From contig NZ_CP162414.1 in the NCBI RefSeq assembly GCF_040932005.1, forward strand, positions 1,763,501 through 1,827,500: a stretch of 64,000 nucleotides of DNA, written 5' to 3'. The number at the start of each line of letters is the position of its first letter. Position 1 is the stretch's first letter. Below, piece by piece: positions 47,083 to 57,836 of the stretch. Origin of the DNA: Aestuariibius sp. HNIBRBA575 (lineage in GTDB: Bacteria; Pseudomonadota; Alphaproteobacteria; Rhodobacterales; Rhodobacteraceae). Position numbers and translations under genes: made by a program. Below the pieces are notes generated by a model that worked only from the letters and a program-made list of their open reading frames with translations, ran no database searches and was not told the DNA's origin.

Positions 47083-47769
47083 ATGCTGACCAAAAAACAA
47101 CTCGATTTGCTGGAATTCGTGAATGCTCGTGTTCAACGCGATGGTGTGCCGCCGTCTTTTGATGAAATGAAGGACGAACTTAACCTGCGTTCGAAATCCG
47201 GTATCCACCGTTTGATCACCGCTTTGGAAGAGCGCGGTTATATCCGACGTTTGGCTCACAAGGCGCGTGCACTAGAGGTGGTTAAACTGCCCGATGCATT
47301 GGCATCAAAATCAACTGGGTTTACACCCAAAGTTGTTGCCGGTGATCGCGACGATACCGCCGCGCCTCAAACAACAAAAACGGCCTCTGCGCTGGAAATC
47401 CCTGTTATGGGCCGCATTGCAGCTGGGGTTCCCATCGCAGCAATTCAACATGCCACGCATAGTGTGCCCGTCCCCCATAACATGATTAGCCAAGGCGAAC
47501 ATTATGCCCTCGAAGTAAAGGGCGATTCCATGATCGAGCTGGGGATCAATGACGGTGACGTTGTGGTGATCCGGGAAACCACAGTTGCGGATGACGGTGA
47601 CATCGTTGTAGCGCTGGTCGAAGACGAAGAAGCGACGCTTAAGCGATATCGCAGAAATGGATCCTCAATCGCGCTTGAGGCTGCGAATCCGGCCTACAAA
47701 ACTCGCTTTTTTGATGAGGATCAGATCAAAGTTCAGGGTCGTTTGGTCGGTCTCATTCGCTCGTACTGA
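47083..47769 (+). CDS. lexA: SOS repressor LexA
   Basis: DNA-damage repressor with self-cleaving peptidase activity. The 228 residues contain the winged helix ([20 protein letters not shown], residues about 27-46), the Ala-Gly cleavage site in [11 protein letters not shown], the nucleophile Ser in [12 protein letters not shown], and the catalytic Lys in [14 protein letters not shown] lies eight bases before the ATG. The coding sequence ends 17 bp inside the convergent comEC gene. Confidence 0.96.
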   Translation: MLTKKQLDLLEFVNARVQRDGVPPSFDEMKDELNLRSKSGIHRLITALEERGYIRRLAHKARALEVVKLPDALASKSTGFTPKVVAGDRDDTAAPQTTKTASALEIPVMGRIAAGVPIAAIQHATHSVPVPHNMISQGEHYALEVKGDSMIELGINDGDVVVIRETTVADDGDIVVALVEDEEATLKRYRRNGSSIALEAANPAYKTRFFDEDQIKVQGRLVGLIRSY

Positions 47770-49840
47770 AATAGTCCGAAGCCATCGATGGATTGATTGA
47801 GGGCGTGTTCCAAATTCTGTTTCCGGCCAAGGATTGAGCGGTGATTATGTTGGCGCGATCCTGATAAAGTGCCAATGATCCTGTCGATCTGAGCCGAATA
47901 GGATCATACACATCACATGGGCGGTCCGTTTGATTTTCGACGTTCATGATCAAAATATCCGCTCCACCACACCCTTCTAATGACGTGCTTTGACGCTGGC
48001 CGCGGATTTGTAGAACACGAAATCCATCAATGTTGTGAATGCGTTGCTCCCATGCGATCGCCGCATGCTGTTGATCACGCGCATCCCCATCGTTTTCAAG
48101 CCAAGACCGCGCAGAAAAGCTATCGGAACGTTCACGTGACAACACCCGTTCCCCGTTGATCAATACCCCGACCAGATTTCCGTTATCTGAAACAAGCAAA
48201 GCAGGTCTGTCGGTTTGGGCCCAAATGACCCCCGCAAACAGGACTGGCGCCACGCCAATGAGGCGTGACCGGCCCCGCCACAAAATCAAAAACAAAAAAC
48301 CTAGGGTCATGATGGGTAAAACCGCCGAGTTAGGCGCGACAATCCGTCCGACGGAACCATCAAGATGCGCAACTTGATTGGCCACAAACAGGATCCAGCG
48401 CAATCCAATTTCCATCCCCCAAAGGCCAATAAATTCCAGGCCAAACGGCCATAGGCACGCGGCAATGACTGCAGAAGGCATCACCAAAATCCCCATCACA
48501 GGAACGGACAACATATTGGCGAATAAGCCATAATGAGAGATCTGGTTAAAATGGGCCGCAGAATACGGCGCGGTTGCTAACCCAGCGATCAGCGATGACA
48601 AGAACACCGCCACAACAGGGCGTAACCAAGTGGGGATTTTTGATTGGTCCATGTTTCGCATTCCACCAAAAACCGCGACCAGTGCCGTTGTTGCGGCGAA
48701 TGACATTTGAAATCCGGGGCCCGTCACTTGTTCGGGACGGCGGACCAAAACGATGATCGCGGCGATCGCAACTGCACGTAGCGTGAGGGCACGCCGGTTA
48801 AGCAGGATCGCCAAAAACATCACTGCCACCATAATAAACGCGCGCTCTGTGGATACATTCCCGCCGGATAGTGCCAGATATCCCGCCCCGCAGATCAGCG
48901 CGGCGATTGCAGCAATCTTTTTCGATGAAAACCGAAGCGAGATTTTTGGGATCAACGCCAATCCGTAGCGGATCAACGCGAACACAAACCCGGTTAACAA
49001 CCCCATATGCAACCCAGATATCGCCAGCAAATGCGCAAGGTTTGACGCGCGTAGGTCGGCCAATGTTTCGGCCCCCATTGCTGATCTATCCCCTGTCGTA
49101 ATCGCAGCGGCAAACGCCCCAATCTCTCCGTCTATACGGTCGCGTATGGCGTCAGAAATCTGTATTCGAAACCGATATAGATCAAACCCGTCGGCGGGTG
49201 GTTCCAATTGTAAAACTGGGTTTTGAGTATATCCAACCGCCCCAAGCGATTGAAACCAAGCCATAACTTTGAAGTCAAAACCGCCCGGCTCAACAGGTCC
49301 GGCTGGTGGTGATAAGTGGCCCGTGGTCATAACAAACATGCCCGGAGTTGGCGCGATCCAATCCTGTTCGTGATGAAGCGAAATGCGCACCTTCTGCGGC
49401 GTACGGTGTGGCGACATGTTGTCCAGAACCACATGATCAAGCGTGAGCCTAACCTTATCACTGGCAGATCGATCAAGCGTGACAACCCGGCCTTGGATTG
49501 GTCCGTAATATCGAAACGTTAAAACAGGTTCGGCCAGCGAATGCGCCCGATACCCGGCCAACAGCATCCCAAGAGAAATCAGTGCAACCCCCAGCAACGC
49601 GGGGCCCAACATTTCGGAATACCGGGCACCAATCAGGCACATTCCCATGACGATCGCCAAGGCGCTGTAGTGAATGAATTGCGGTTCAAACCCAAAGGAA
49701 AACCACACACCAATGCCCACGCCCAGAAAAACGGGCGCCCATCCAAATAAATGCCCACGTTGCATCAACAGGGCATTGGCAATTTGTTCGCGTAGGTGCA
49801 CTTGTCCTTTGACCCCGGCCTCCTGTATCCCCCGGATCAA
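47753..49840 (-). CDS. ComEC/Rec2 family DNA-uptake channel protein
   Basis: A 695-residue polytopic membrane protein. The DUF4131 part (about 1-200, [21 protein letters not shown]) is followed by the Competence domain with [20 protein letters not shown] and several helices to about residue 530 ([20 protein letters not shown]). The C-terminal 150 residues have no metallo-beta-lactamase HxHxDH motif, so this is the short or degenerate form seen in alphaproteobacteria. It would transport single-stranded DNA across the inner membrane in transformation. The start used is TTG at 49840; GTG at 49801 is an alternative. It overlaps lexA by 17 bp at its 3' end and is divergent from gltX. Confidence 0.85.
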   Translation of the reverse strand: MIRGIQEAGVKGQVHLREQIANALLMQRGHLFGWAPVFLGVGIGVWFSFGFEPQFIHYSALAIVMGMCLIGARYSEMLGPALLGVALISLGMLLAGYRAHSLAEPVLTFRYYGPIQGRVVTLDRSASDKVRLTLDHVVLDNMSPHRTPQKVRISLHHEQDWIAPTPGMFVMTTGHLSPPAGPVEPGGFDFKVMAWFQSLGAVGYTQNPVLQLEPPADGFDLYRFRIQISDAIRDRIDGEIGAFAAAITTGDRSAMGAETLADLRASNLAHLLAISGLHMGLLTGFVFALIRYGLALIPKISLRFSSKKIAAIAALICGAGYLALSGGNVSTERAFIMVAVMFLAILLNRRALTLRAVAIAAIIVLVRRPEQVTGPGFQMSFAATTALVAVFGGMRNMDQSKIPTWLRPVVAVFLSSLIAGLATAPYSAAHFNQISHYGLFANMLSVPVMGILVMPSAVIAACLWPFGLEFIGLWGMEIGLRWILFVANQVAHLDGSVGRIVAPNSAVLPIMTLGFLFLILWRGRSRLIGVAPVLFAGVIWAQTDRPALLVSDNGNLVGVLINGERVLSRERSDSFSARSWLENDGDARDQQHAAIAWEQRIHNIDGFRVLQIRGQRQSTSLEGCGGADILIMNVENQTDRPCDVYDPIRLRSTGSLALYQDRANIITAQSLAGNRIWNTPSINPSMASDYFSTSE

Positions 49841-49873
49841 AGCCGCTCATGGTTAGCAAAAGGTTAAATTCAT

Positions 49874-51277
49874 ATGTCCCAAGCACCTGTTGTCACCCGA
49901 TTTGCCCCGTCCCCCACCGGAGCGTTGCATATTGGCGGCGCACGCACCGCGCTGTTTAACTATTTGTTCGCCCGTCACCATGGCGGTCAGTTCTTGTTGC
50001 GGATCGAAGATACGGACAAAGCGCGCTCTAGCGCGGAAAACACACAAGCCATTTTGGATGGTTTGAACTGGCTGGGTTTGGATTGGGATGGCGAACCGTT
50101 GTCACAGGCGTCGCGCGCAGACCGTCATATAGAGGTCGCCCATGAATTGCTGGCCAAAGGTGCCGCGTTCAAATGTTTTTCTACCCAAGACGACATTGAG
50201 GCGTTCCGCGAATCTGCCCGCGCCGAAGGCAAATCCACAATGTTCCGCTCACCTTGGCGGGATGTTGAGGCCGCGGATCATCCTGATGCGCCGTTTACGG
50301 TACGGATTAAGGCGCCGCAATCCGGATCCACAACAATTTCGGATGCGGTACAGGGCGATGTGACATGGAAAAACGATCAGCTGGATGACATGATTCTTTT
50401 GCGGTCAGACGGCACGCCTGTTTATATGCTGGCCGTTGTTGTGGACGATTTTGACATGGGCATTACCCATGTGATCCGCGGCGATGACCATCTGGCCAAT
50501 GCGTTCCGTCAAAGCCTGATCTACACTGCGATGGGATGGGATCTGCCGGTTTACGCGCATATTCCCCTTATTTTTGGACCAGATGGTAAAAAACTGTCCA
50601 AAAGACATGGCGCAACCGGCGCGGCAGAATATCAGATGATGGGCTATCCCGCGGCAGGGATGCGCAACTATTTGACCAGGTTGGGTTGGTCGCATGGGGA
50701 TGATGAATTTTTCACCGACGCGCAGGCGATCGAATGGTTTGGTCTGGATGGCATTGGCAAAGCCCCTGCCCGTTTTGACTTTAAAAAGCTCGAAAATATC
50801 TGTGGATTGCACAATGCAGCGACCGATGATGCTGCACTGCTGCACGAAATCGAGGCCTTCCTACACGCTACGGATGCGCCTGCCCTAACGGAAGCCCAAC
50901 GCGACGGGATGTCACGGGGCATGTATTGCCTGAAAGAACGGGCCAAAACTTTCCCTGATCTTCTTGAAAAGGCTCACTTTATCCTGACTTCGCGACCTAT
51001 CACGCCGGATGACAAAGCTGCAAAACATCTGAATGATGTATCCCGTGGTATACTGTCGGAATTGACGCCGCACTTGCAAAATGTTAGCTGGTCCCGAGAC
51101 GCGCTTGAAGACGCAGTTGCTCAATTGGCAGCGGCGCACGAAACCAAGCTTGGGAAGCTGGCAGGACCGCTCAGGTCTGTGTTGGCTGGACGGGCTGTTT
51201 CACCTTCAGTGTTCGACATGATGTTAGTCATCGGCCGAGAAGAAACCATCGGCCGCCTGACTGACGCTACGGGCTGA
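49874..51277 (+). CDS. gltX: Glutamyl-tRNA synthetase
   Basis: Charges tRNA-Glu; in some alphaproteobacteria one of two GltX proteins also charges tRNA-Gln. The 467 residues have the HIGH motif in [17 protein letters not shown], the [16 protein letters not shown] loop, the KMSKS motif in [11 protein letters not shown] and an anticodon-binding C-terminus. No clear ribosome site precedes the ATG. Starts of gltX and comEC are 33 bp apart. No T-rich terminator follows; gltA lies 99 bp downstream. Confidence 0.95.
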   Translation: MSQAPVVTRFAPSPTGALHIGGARTALFNYLFARHHGGQFLLRIEDTDKARSSAENTQAILDGLNWLGLDWDGEPLSQASRADRHIEVAHELLAKGAAFKCFSTQDDIEAFRESARAEGKSTMFRSPWRDVEAADHPDAPFTVRIKAPQSGSTTISDAVQGDVTWKNDQLDDMILLRSDGTPVYMLAVVVDDFDMGITHVIRGDDHLANAFRQSLIYTAMGWDLPVYAHIPLIFGPDGKKLSKRHGATGAAEYQMMGYPAAGMRNYLTRLGWSHGDDEFFTDAQAIEWFGLDGIGKAPARFDFKKLENICGLHNAATDDAALLHEIEAFLHATDAPALTEAQRDGMSRGMYCLKERAKTFPDLLEKAHFILTSRPITPDDKAAKHLNDVSRGILSELTPHLQNVSWSRDALEDAVAQLAAAHETKLGKLAGPLRSVLAGRAVSPSVFDMMLVIGREETIGRLTDATG

Positions 51278-51376
51278 AACTTTTTCGTTACCCTTTGTCG
51301 GTATCGGGGTTCTGACCGGATACAAACCGCAGCCGCCCAAGCATCGTGCTTGGGTGTGCCTCAGAAGGGGATCACT

Positions 51377-52672
51377 ATGACCGAAACGCAAAAAACCGCG
51401 ACGCTTACCATTGATGGTGAGAGCTACGAGCTGCCGATTTATTCGCCAAGCGCGGGCCCTGATGTGCTGGATATTCGCAAATTGTACGGCACCGCTGGTG
51501 TATTTACCTATGATCCCGGCTTCACCTCTACTGCGTCTTGCGACAGCACCATCACGTTCATTGATGGTGGCAAAGGCGAATTGTTGCATCGTGGCTATCC
51601 CATTGATCAATTGGCAGAAAAATCACATTATCTAGAAGTGTGCTATCTGCTGTTGAACGGTGAATTGCCCTCTGCAGCTGAGCTGGAAGAGTTTGAAAAC
51701 ATCGTCACTCGTCACACGATGATCCATGACCAGATGCATTATCTGTTCCGCGGTTTCCGTCGGGACGCGCATCCAATGGCCATTATGGTGGGTGTTGTGG
51801 GCGCGATGTCTGCGTTTTACCATGACAGCACCGACATCACTGACCCACGTCAGCGCGAAATCGCAGCATTCCGTTTGATCGCGAAAATGCCAACCATCGC
51901 GGCGGCGGCTTATAAATATTCAATCGGCCAGCCATTTGTGCATCCCCGCAATGATCTGGATTACGCATCCAACTTCTTGCATATGTGTTTCAGCGTTCCT
52001 GCCGAAGAATACCAAATCAACCCAATTCTGGCCCGTGCGATGGACCGGATTTTCACACTGCACGCGGATCACGAACAAAACGCATCCACATCGACTGTGC
52101 GTTTGGCGTCGTCTTCGGGCGCGAACCCATTCGCCTGTGTGGCGGCCGGGATCGCCTGTCTGTGGGGCCCTGCCCATGGTGGCGCGAACCAAGCTTGCTT
52201 GGAAATGCTGGGTGAAATCGGGTCTGTGGACCGTATCCCTGAATTTATCGCCCGCGCCAAAGACAAGAATGATCCATTCCGTCTGATGGGCTTTGGTCAC
52301 CGCGTTTACAAAAACTTTGACCCACGCGCCAAAGTGATGAAACAATCCGCGGATGAAGTTTTGGAACTGCTGGGCGTTGAAAATAACCCCAAATTGCAAG
52401 TTGCCAAAGCCCTGGAAGAAGCCGCAATCAACGATCCATATTTCGCGGAAAAGAAACTGTTCCCGAATGTGGATTTCTATTCCGGCATCATCCTAGAAGC
52501 GATGGGTTTCCCAACATCTATGTTCACACCGATCTTTGCCCTGTCGCGGACAGTGGGCTGGGTCAGCCAGTGGAAAGAGATGCTGAACGATCCGCAAAAC
52601 AAAATCGGTCGCCCCCGTCAGCTGTATCTCGGCGAAACAGAGCGCGATTACACAGATATCGAAAACCGTTAA
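51377..52672 (+). CDS. gltA: Citrate synthase, type II
   Basis: First enzyme of the TCA cycle. The 431-residue length and marks match the hexameric, NADH-regulated bacterial type: [53 protein letters not shown] with the catalytic His, [17 protein letters not shown] with the second His, and a catalytic Asp in NVDFYSG. The ATG at 51377 follows AAGGGG. A terminator at 52692 ends the transcript. Confidence 0.97.
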   Translation: MTETQKTATLTIDGESYELPIYSPSAGPDVLDIRKLYGTAGVFTYDPGFTSTASCDSTITFIDGGKGELLHRGYPIDQLAEKSHYLEVCYLLLNGELPSAAELEEFENIVTRHTMIHDQMHYLFRGFRRDAHPMAIMVGVVGAMSAFYHDSTDITDPRQREIAAFRLIAKMPTIAAAAYKYSIGQPFVHPRNDLDYASNFLHMCFSVPAEEYQINPILARAMDRIFTLHADHEQNASTSTVRLASSSGANPFACVAAGIACLWGPAHGGANQACLEMLGEIGSVDRIPEFIARAKDKNDPFRLMGFGHRVYKNFDPRAKVMKQSADEVLELLGVENNPKLQVAKALEEAAINDPYFAEKKLFPNVDFYSGIILEAMGFPTSMFTPIFALSRTVGWVSQWKEMLNDPQNKIGRPRQLYLGETERDYTDIENR

Positions 52673-52691
52673 TCTTCGATCATATCGATTT

Positions 52692-52720
52692 ATGGGCTGC
52701 CAATTTGGCGGCCCATTTTT
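52692..52720 (+). terminator. Rho-independent terminator after gltA
   Basis: ATGGGCTGCC (52692-52701) and GGCGGCCCAT (52707-52716) make a 10-bp stem with one G-T pair around AATTT, followed by TTTTTGTTT. Clear factor-independent terminator. Confidence 0.9.
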
Positions 52721-52848
52721 GTTTGTAATCAGGGCCCCTAGATTCTGGTCTAAAGTTGCCTGTTTAGATACAAGTTGTTTCAACTTTTAGGGTTTATGGC
52801 GACGTCCCCGCTGATATGGTCGCGCCATTGTGAAATAGGATTATAACG

Positions 52849-53676
52849 ATGCTGGCTCTTCTTCCTGTACTTTTGATTGGTGGTGTTTTGTTGTCTCTGA
52901 TTGGCGGGGATGACAGTTCGGATAGCTCTGACGATGATTTGGAGCTGCGCGGTGACGCCGACAATGACACCCTAACTGGGGGCAGCGGCGATGATTTGCT
53001 GATCGGCAAATCCGGCAATGACCTGTTGGTTGGCCAAGCGGGGGATGACGACCTGCAGGGCTGGACCGGGAGCGACATCCTGGACGGTGACGGTGGCAAT
53101 GACACCCTTGATGGCGGCTACGGAGAAGACCTGTTGATGGGTGGCACCGGCGATGATGTCCTAAGTGGCGGCGCGCAATCGGATCTGCTGTTTGGTAATG
53201 CGGGCCAAGACATCCTAAATGGCGGCGCTGGCGAGGATGGTTTGTTTGGGGCTGATCTGATCGACGAAGCGCTGGTTCAGTCGCTGATCGAAAACCCCGA
53301 CCCCGAGGATGATACCCTGTTTTCGCATCTGACCCTCACAGATAACGGAGAAAGCGATACCCTGAATGGCGGGGATGGTGACGATCTGTTGGTGCTGGGC
53401 AATGGGGATGTGGCCCAAGGTGGCCAAGGTGGCGATGATTTTGTGCTTGGGGATTGGATCGTTGCAGGAAATCCGGCTCAGGTCACTGACTTTGACCCGA
53501 CCCGCGACGCGCTGTCATATGGCTATGATGCCGCCAAAGATGGCCCTGACCTTGGTCTGATTTATAACGGCTATGGGGATGCCAGCGTGACCTTTGACGG
53601 TGACGTGATCGCAAATCTAAGTGGCGACTTTGACGATTCCAGCCTTGAGGGGCTGATCGTCACATTCACCTATTAA
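52849..53676 (+). CDS. RTX (hemolysin-type) calcium-binding repeat protein with N-terminal membrane helix
   Basis: A 275-residue acidic protein. A short hydrophobic start ([19 protein letters not shown], residues 2-20) is followed by a Ser/Asp spacer and about ten tandem RTX nonapeptides (GGxGxDxLx) from roughly 40 to 140, for example GGSGDDLLI and GGNDTLDGG, and another block around 165-190. The last 80 residues ([18 protein letters not shown] and after) are an RTX C-terminal cap-like domain. Unlike exported RTX toxins it begins with a membrane helix, and no type I secretion genes are nearby. GAC-type repeats bind calcium; the role is unknown. Confidence 0.82.
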   Translation: MLALLPVLLIGGVLLSLIGGDDSSDSSDDDLELRGDADNDTLTGGSGDDLLIGKSGNDLLVGQAGDDDLQGWTGSDILDGDGGNDTLDGGYGEDLLMGGTGDDVLSGGAQSDLLFGNAGQDILNGGAGEDGLFGADLIDEALVQSLIENPDPEDDTLFSHLTLTDNGESDTLNGGDGDDLLVLGNGDVAQGGQGGDDFVLGDWIVAGNPAQVTDFDPTRDALSYGYDAAKDGPDLGLIYNGYGDASVTFDGDVIANLSGDFDDSSLEGLIVTFTY

Positions 53677-53734
53677 CCACGCGCCATTTAACGGCCCCCC
53701 TAACGGTGGCGGGGTCAATCTGGGTGGGCTGCAA

Positions 53735-54229
53735 ATGTTAATGACAAAACGGTTGATCCTGAGGGGGCCAAAGCAAACAGACCTAGAGGATCTGTTTGCG
53801 CTGTTTCATGACGCCCGCGCGATGAAATATTGGTCGACCCTGCCCCATCCTGACAAATCGGTGACCCAAGAGCGATTGGATTTGATGATCCAGGGCTTTG
53901 CCGACCGGCCGCTTTATTTTGTCATCGAAAAGGACAACCGCGTTATTGGCTGCGTCGGAGCCCATCACGGCAACGAAGTTGGGTTTATTCTGCATCCCGA
54001 TCACTGGCGACAAGGGATCGCATCAGAAGCGATGAATTGCCTGATCCCTCATATCTGGCAAACGACAGATTTCGCTGACATTTTCGCAGATTTGGACCCG
54101 AACAACGCCGGTTCATTAGCGTTGCTCACATCGCTTGGTTTCCAGAAAACCGGCTATGAGAAAAACACGTTTTGCATCGCCGGGAATTGGAGTGACAGCC
54201 TCTATATGACGCTCAAACGTCCGCAATAG
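53735..54229 (+). CDS. GNAT family N-acetyltransferase (RimJ/RimL-like)
   Basis: A 164-residue acetyltransferase resembling the RimJ/RimL branch: TKRLILRGPKQTDLEDLFALFHD at the start, GCVGAHHGNEVGFILHPDHWRQGIASEAMN as motif A (Q-G-I-A for the acetyl-CoA loop), and DLDPNNAGSLALLTSLGFQKTGYE as motif B. Two possible ATGs (53735 and 53741) differ by two residues. Orphan gene between the RTX protein and a convergent enoyl-CoA hydratase; substrate unknown. Confidence 0.86.
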   Translation: MLMTKRLILRGPKQTDLEDLFALFHDARAMKYWSTLPHPDKSVTQERLDLMIQGFADRPLYFVIEKDNRVIGCVGAHHGNEVGFILHPDHWRQGIASEAMNCLIPHIWQTTDFADIFADLDPNNAGSLALLTSLGFQKTGYEKNTFCIAGNWSDSLYMTLKRPQ

Positions 54230-54255
54230 TGCCCTGCCAATCCCGGCAGATTGAT

Positions 54256-55029
54256 TTAACGCCCTTCATATTTTGGTGGGCGTTTTTCCTGAAAGGCGAC
54301 GACGCCTTCTTTGAAATCACGGGTCATGCCACATTTGCCTTGCAGCTTTGCTTCTAGGACCAATTGCTCATCCAACGAATTTTCATAAGTTCCGCGCAGC
54401 GCTTTTTTCAATTGCCGATAAGCGAGCGTCGGACCATGGGCCAATTGCGCAGCGCGATCCCGCCAATGCTGGTCAAATTCGGCCTCGGGGATGGATTCAT
54501 AGATCATTCCCATATTCGACGCATCAGAGGCCATGATTTTATCCGCAAATAACGCGGCACCCATGGCTTTGGCTGCACCCATTTGACGGGGCAACCAATA
54601 GGTCCCACCTGCATCCGGGATCAGGCCAATACGTGTGAATGCCTGCACAAAATATGCCATTTCTGATGCAATCACGACGTCACAGGCCAGCGCCAGATTG
54701 GCCCCCGCGCCCGCCGCTGCCCCATTCACCGCCGCAATGGTCGGGATGCGACATTCAAAAATTGCGCGCAGCATTGGCGTGTATTCGTCCCGCAATGTGC
54801 GTTCCAAATCGATGGATGCCGCCGTGCCATCCCCTAGATCCTGCCCCGAACAAAATGCCGGGCCAGCCCCGGTCATGACCAAAACGCGTGCCTCGCTTTC
54901 AGCGGCTTTCACTGCGTGCAGGATTTCGGCCCGCATCTGGGTGCTGAGCGCGTTCATTACCTCTGGCCGGTTTAACGTCAGGACGGCCATGCCATCGTTG
55001 ATGTCCAAGGTGATGGTTTGATAGATCAT
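54256..55029 (-). CDS. Enoyl-CoA hydratase/isomerase family protein (PaaG-like)
   Basis: A 257-residue crotonase-fold protein. It has VLTLNRPEVMNALSTQM, the first oxyanion strand GAGPAFCSGQDLGDG, the second AAVNGAAAGAGANLALACD and FTRIGLIPDAGGTYWLPR with the isomerase-type Asp. The pattern GQDLGD... is that of PaaG-type isomerases, but no phenylacetate genes are nearby, so no symbol is given. I start at the ATG at 55029 with GAGGG upstream. It is convergent with the acetyltransferase and upstream of the ccm genes on the same strand side. Confidence 0.87.
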   Translation of the reverse strand: MIYQTITLDINDGMAVLTLNRPEVMNALSTQMRAEILHAVKAAESEARVLVMTGAGPAFCSGQDLGDGTAASIDLERTLRDEYTPMLRAIFECRIPTIAAVNGAAAGAGANLALACDVVIASEMAYFVQAFTRIGLIPDAGGTYWLPRQMGAAKAMGAALFADKIMASDASNMGMIYESIPEAEFDQHWRDRAAQLAHGPTLAYRQLKKALRGTYENSLDEQLVLEAKLQGKCGMTRDFKEGVVAFQEKRPPKYEGR

Positions 55030-55099
55030 TCTGGCGCCCTCAATCTGTTGTTGCACACAACCTAATCACGAAGCCGCGATCTAAAAGGGCAACATAACG

Positions 55100-55567
55100 T
55101 CACCGATGTAAAATTTCTTCCAAACGGGCTTTTTCTGCGTCGCTGAGCGTTTCTGACGCGCCAGTTTGGGCGCGTTTGCGCACCGTTTTATATCCGATCC
55201 CCAATCCCATCAGCAAAACAGCAGGACCGGCCAGCCAAAGGATCCAATTGGCCCCAGAGGTGGTCGGTTTCAGCAGCACATATTCCCCATACCGATCAAC
55301 AATATAGGCAATTGCATCCGCGTCACTATCCCCGGCTACCAACCGTTCCCGCAGCAAAATGCGCAGATCGCGGGCCAGCGTTGCGTTGCTTTCGTCGATG
55401 GATTCATTTTGGCAAACCGGGCATCGCAACCCCGCCGAAATATCGCGCGCGCGACGTTCCAAAACAGGATCATCTAGGATTTCATCAGGCTGCACCGCCC
55501 AAACCGGGCTGGCGATGGCCACAAGAACCGTCAACACAAAAACAAGATGTCTGATCAGATGTTTCAT
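55100..55567 (-). CDS. ccmH: Cytochrome c maturation protein CcmH
   Basis: Periplasmic thiol-disulfide protein that reduces apocytochrome c for heme attachment. The 155 residues have a signal/membrane start (LVFVLTVLVAIASPVWA), the redox motif LRCPVCQN at about residues 47-54 in the CcmH domain, and a C-terminal transmembrane helix (WILWLAGPAVLLMGLGIGY). The ATG overlaps the stop of ccmF by four bases. It belongs to the short CycL/CcmH type without the TPR CcmI part. Confidence 0.94.
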   Translation of the reverse strand: MKHLIRHLVFVLTVLVAIASPVWAVQPDEILDDPVLERRARDISAGLRCPVCQNESIDESNATLARDLRILLRERLVAGDSDADAIAYIVDRYGEYVLLKPTTSGANWILWLAGPAVLLMGLGIGYKTVRKRAQTGASETLSDAEKARLEEILHR

Positions 55568-57537
55568 ACAGCGCCCACCGTTTTTGCCGACTTGGAACGC
55601 GCCCCAGCCGCCACACGCAATCGACGGTCAGACAAAGAAACAAACCCGCCCAATGCCATCAGGATCGAGCCCCCCCAAATCCAATTGGCGAAGGGTTTGA
55701 TATATATCCGAACCGCATAACCGCCACCGATCTGTGCATCGCCGATCACCACATAAAGATCCCGCAGAATGCCATTGTCGATATCCGCCTCTGTGGTTGG
55801 CATCTGGGCAACTGGGTAAAACCGTTTCTCAGGGAACAACGTCGCGGCGATCTGTCCGCCGCGATATAGAATAATCTCAGCCTTGGTTGTCAGATAGTTC
55901 GGCCCCTCTTCTTGAAAAACATCGCGCAGTTCCACCTCATAGGCGCCAACCTGATATCTTTCCCCGATTTGTGCTGTGCGAATGTCTTCTTGTTGCCAAG
56001 CCATCAGTGTTGCAATGCCAAAAACGGTAATCCCCAATCCGGCATGTGCGATCGATTTTCCCCAATCAGCGCGCGGCAATCGTGCAAGGCGCAGTATGCG
56101 GTCAAACACAGATTTGCGCCCCGTGCGTTGCCACATATCCAGAGCCGCGCCAAAAACGACCCACGCCCCCAGAGCAACACCAATGGGTCCCAATGCAGAT
56201 CGTCCCGATTGCAACGCAAAGGCCAGCCCCCCCAAAGCAACTGCCAAAATCGCAACCGGCACCATTGACAGGCCTGCGCGGCGCAGATTGCCACGTTTCC
56301 AAGCCAGAACCGCCCCAACAGGCAAAATAACCGCCAGCGCGGTCATAAACGGCGTGAACGCCGACTCAAAGAACGGGGGCCCGACAGATAAGGTACGTTC
56401 AAACAACAGCTCTGCGATCAAAGGCCACATCGTGCCGATGAACACGACAAAACACGCCACAGCCAACAGGATATTGTTCAACACCAGCGCGCTTTCACGG
56501 CTGACCACGCCAAACACACCTTTGGATTCCATCGTGCCTGCGCGGGCTGCAAATAGCGTCAATGCCCCGCCCAAAAAGATCGCCAAAATGATCAGGATAA
56601 ACACACCGCGTTCAGGGTCATTGGCAAAGGCATGGACCGAAGTCAAAACACCCGACCGCACAATGAACGTTCCCAACAGCGAAAACCCAAATGCCAGAAT
56701 GGCCAGCAAAATGGTCCAGCTTTTCAGGCTTTCGCGTTTTTCAACGACAATGGCGGAATGCAGCAATGCCGCCGCCAACAGCCAAGGCATAAAGGACGCA
56801 TTTTCGACGGGATCCCAGAACCAGAACCCACCCCAGCCAAGTTCATAATAGGCCCACCAAGATCCAAGCGCGATGCCAATGGTGAGGAAAATCCATGCCG
56901 CCAAGGTCCATGGGCGCACCCATCGTCCCCAAGCAGCGTCAACCTTGCCTTCGATCAGGGCGGCGACGGCAAAGGCAAACGCCATGCTCAGCCCGACATA
57001 TCCTAAATACAAAAACGGTGGATGAAAGGCGAGCCCGGGATCTTGTAGCAATGGGTTCAAATCTTGGCCATCCAATGGCGGCGTTTGCAGCCGCAAGAAC
57101 GGGTTTGAGGTGAACAAAATGAACGCATAAAATGCGACGCTAATCGCTGCCTGCACCGCCAATACCCGCGCCTTTAGAGTATCGGGCAAATTGCCGCCAA
57201 ACCAACTGGCGCATGCGCCAAACAAGGTCAGGATCAACAACCAAAGCAGCATTGACCCTTCGTGATTTCCCCAAACGCCCGAGATTTTATAGAGCATCGG
57301 TTTCAGCGAATGGGAATTGGAAAACACCAGTTGCAGCGAAAAATCAGACGTCACAAAGGCCCAGGTCAATGCGGCAAACGAAAACCCCACCAAAATAAAT
57401 TGGGACGACGCGGCGGGATCCGCCACAGCCATCCACCCCCGCCAGCCCTTATGGGCGCCTACCAACGGCGCAACAGACTGCAAAATGGCGATGCCAAATC
57501 CCAGAATCAGCGCAAAATGTCCAAGTTCATTTATCAT
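55564..57537 (-). CDS. ccmF: Cytochrome c-type biogenesis protein CcmF
   Basis: Heme lyase subunit that attaches heme to apocytochrome c. It is a 657-residue polytopic protein with the tryptophan-rich WWD motif WGGFWFWDPVENASFMPW and preceding WAYYELG, plus heme-ligand His residues and the long periplasmic part (VGAYEVELRDVFQEEGPNYLT). I start at the ATG at 57537 (MINELGHFALILGFG); the frame is open to 57606 but that portion is not family-like. Its stop overlaps the ccmH start. The upstream neighbour is a GTA lysis module, not ccmE, so the ccm genes are interrupted. Confidence 0.93.
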   Translation of the reverse strand: MINELGHFALILGFGIAILQSVAPLVGAHKGWRGWMAVADPAASSQFILVGFSFAALTWAFVTSDFSLQLVFSNSHSLKPMLYKISGVWGNHEGSMLLWLLILTLFGACASWFGGNLPDTLKARVLAVQAAISVAFYAFILFTSNPFLRLQTPPLDGQDLNPLLQDPGLAFHPPFLYLGYVGLSMAFAFAVAALIEGKVDAAWGRWVRPWTLAAWIFLTIGIALGSWWAYYELGWGGFWFWDPVENASFMPWLLAAALLHSAIVVEKRESLKSWTILLAILAFGFSLLGTFIVRSGVLTSVHAFANDPERGVFILIILAIFLGGALTLFAARAGTMESKGVFGVVSRESALVLNNILLAVACFVVFIGTMWPLIAELLFERTLSVGPPFFESAFTPFMTALAVILPVGAVLAWKRGNLRRAGLSMVPVAILAVALGGLAFALQSGRSALGPIGVALGAWVVFGAALDMWQRTGRKSVFDRILRLARLPRADWGKSIAHAGLGITVFGIATLMAWQQEDIRTAQIGERYQVGAYEVELRDVFQEEGPNYLTTKAEIILYRGGQIAATLFPEKRFYPVAQMPTTEADIDNGILRDLYVVIGDAQIGGGYAVRIYIKPFANWIWGGSILMALGGFVSLSDRRLRVAAGARSKSAKTVGAV

Positions 57538-57635
57538 GCCGCTAAGATAGAGCATGTGGCGCTGGTGACCACTCAAATCACGGTGTCGCTGTGTCGCATC
57601 CGGCACCTTAACGCATCACGATTTCGCGCGTCAGA

Positions 57636-57836
57636 TCACCCTGTGAACCCGCCACGTAACGCATAGGCGATTACGCCCATAATCAGCGCCCCCAAAATCA
57701 AGCGCACCAGCCATTTCAACGTATCCTCGATGGATGTCAGGCGTTTTTCAACATTTGCACGATGCACATCATCAACCGCACTGCGCGTTTCAAGTGCATG
57801 CAGTCGGGTGTGAATTTTGGTGATCTGTTCATCCAT
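57636..57836 (-). CDS. XhlA-like small membrane protein of a lysis module
   Basis: A 66-residue protein: an N-terminal amphipathic, coiled-coil-like region (EQITKIHTRLHALETRSAVD to about residue 38) and one C-terminal hydrophobic helix (LVRLILGALIMGVIAYAL), the layout of the phage hemolysin XhlA family that assists holins. The ATG at 57836 overlaps the 3' end of the holin gene by eight bases, so it is translationally coupled to it. Start choice is by comparison with that layout; a longer form from 57899 runs inside the holin gene. Confidence 0.65.
   Translation of the reverse strand: MDEQITKIHTRLHALETRSAVDDVHRANVEKRLTSIEDTLKWLVRLILGALIMGVIAYALRGGFTG

Noticed and set aside
55976..56848. A 290-codon open frame on the plus strand inside ccmF
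   Set aside because: It is antisense to the conserved ccmF frame and has a low-complexity Asn/Pro/Arg composition.
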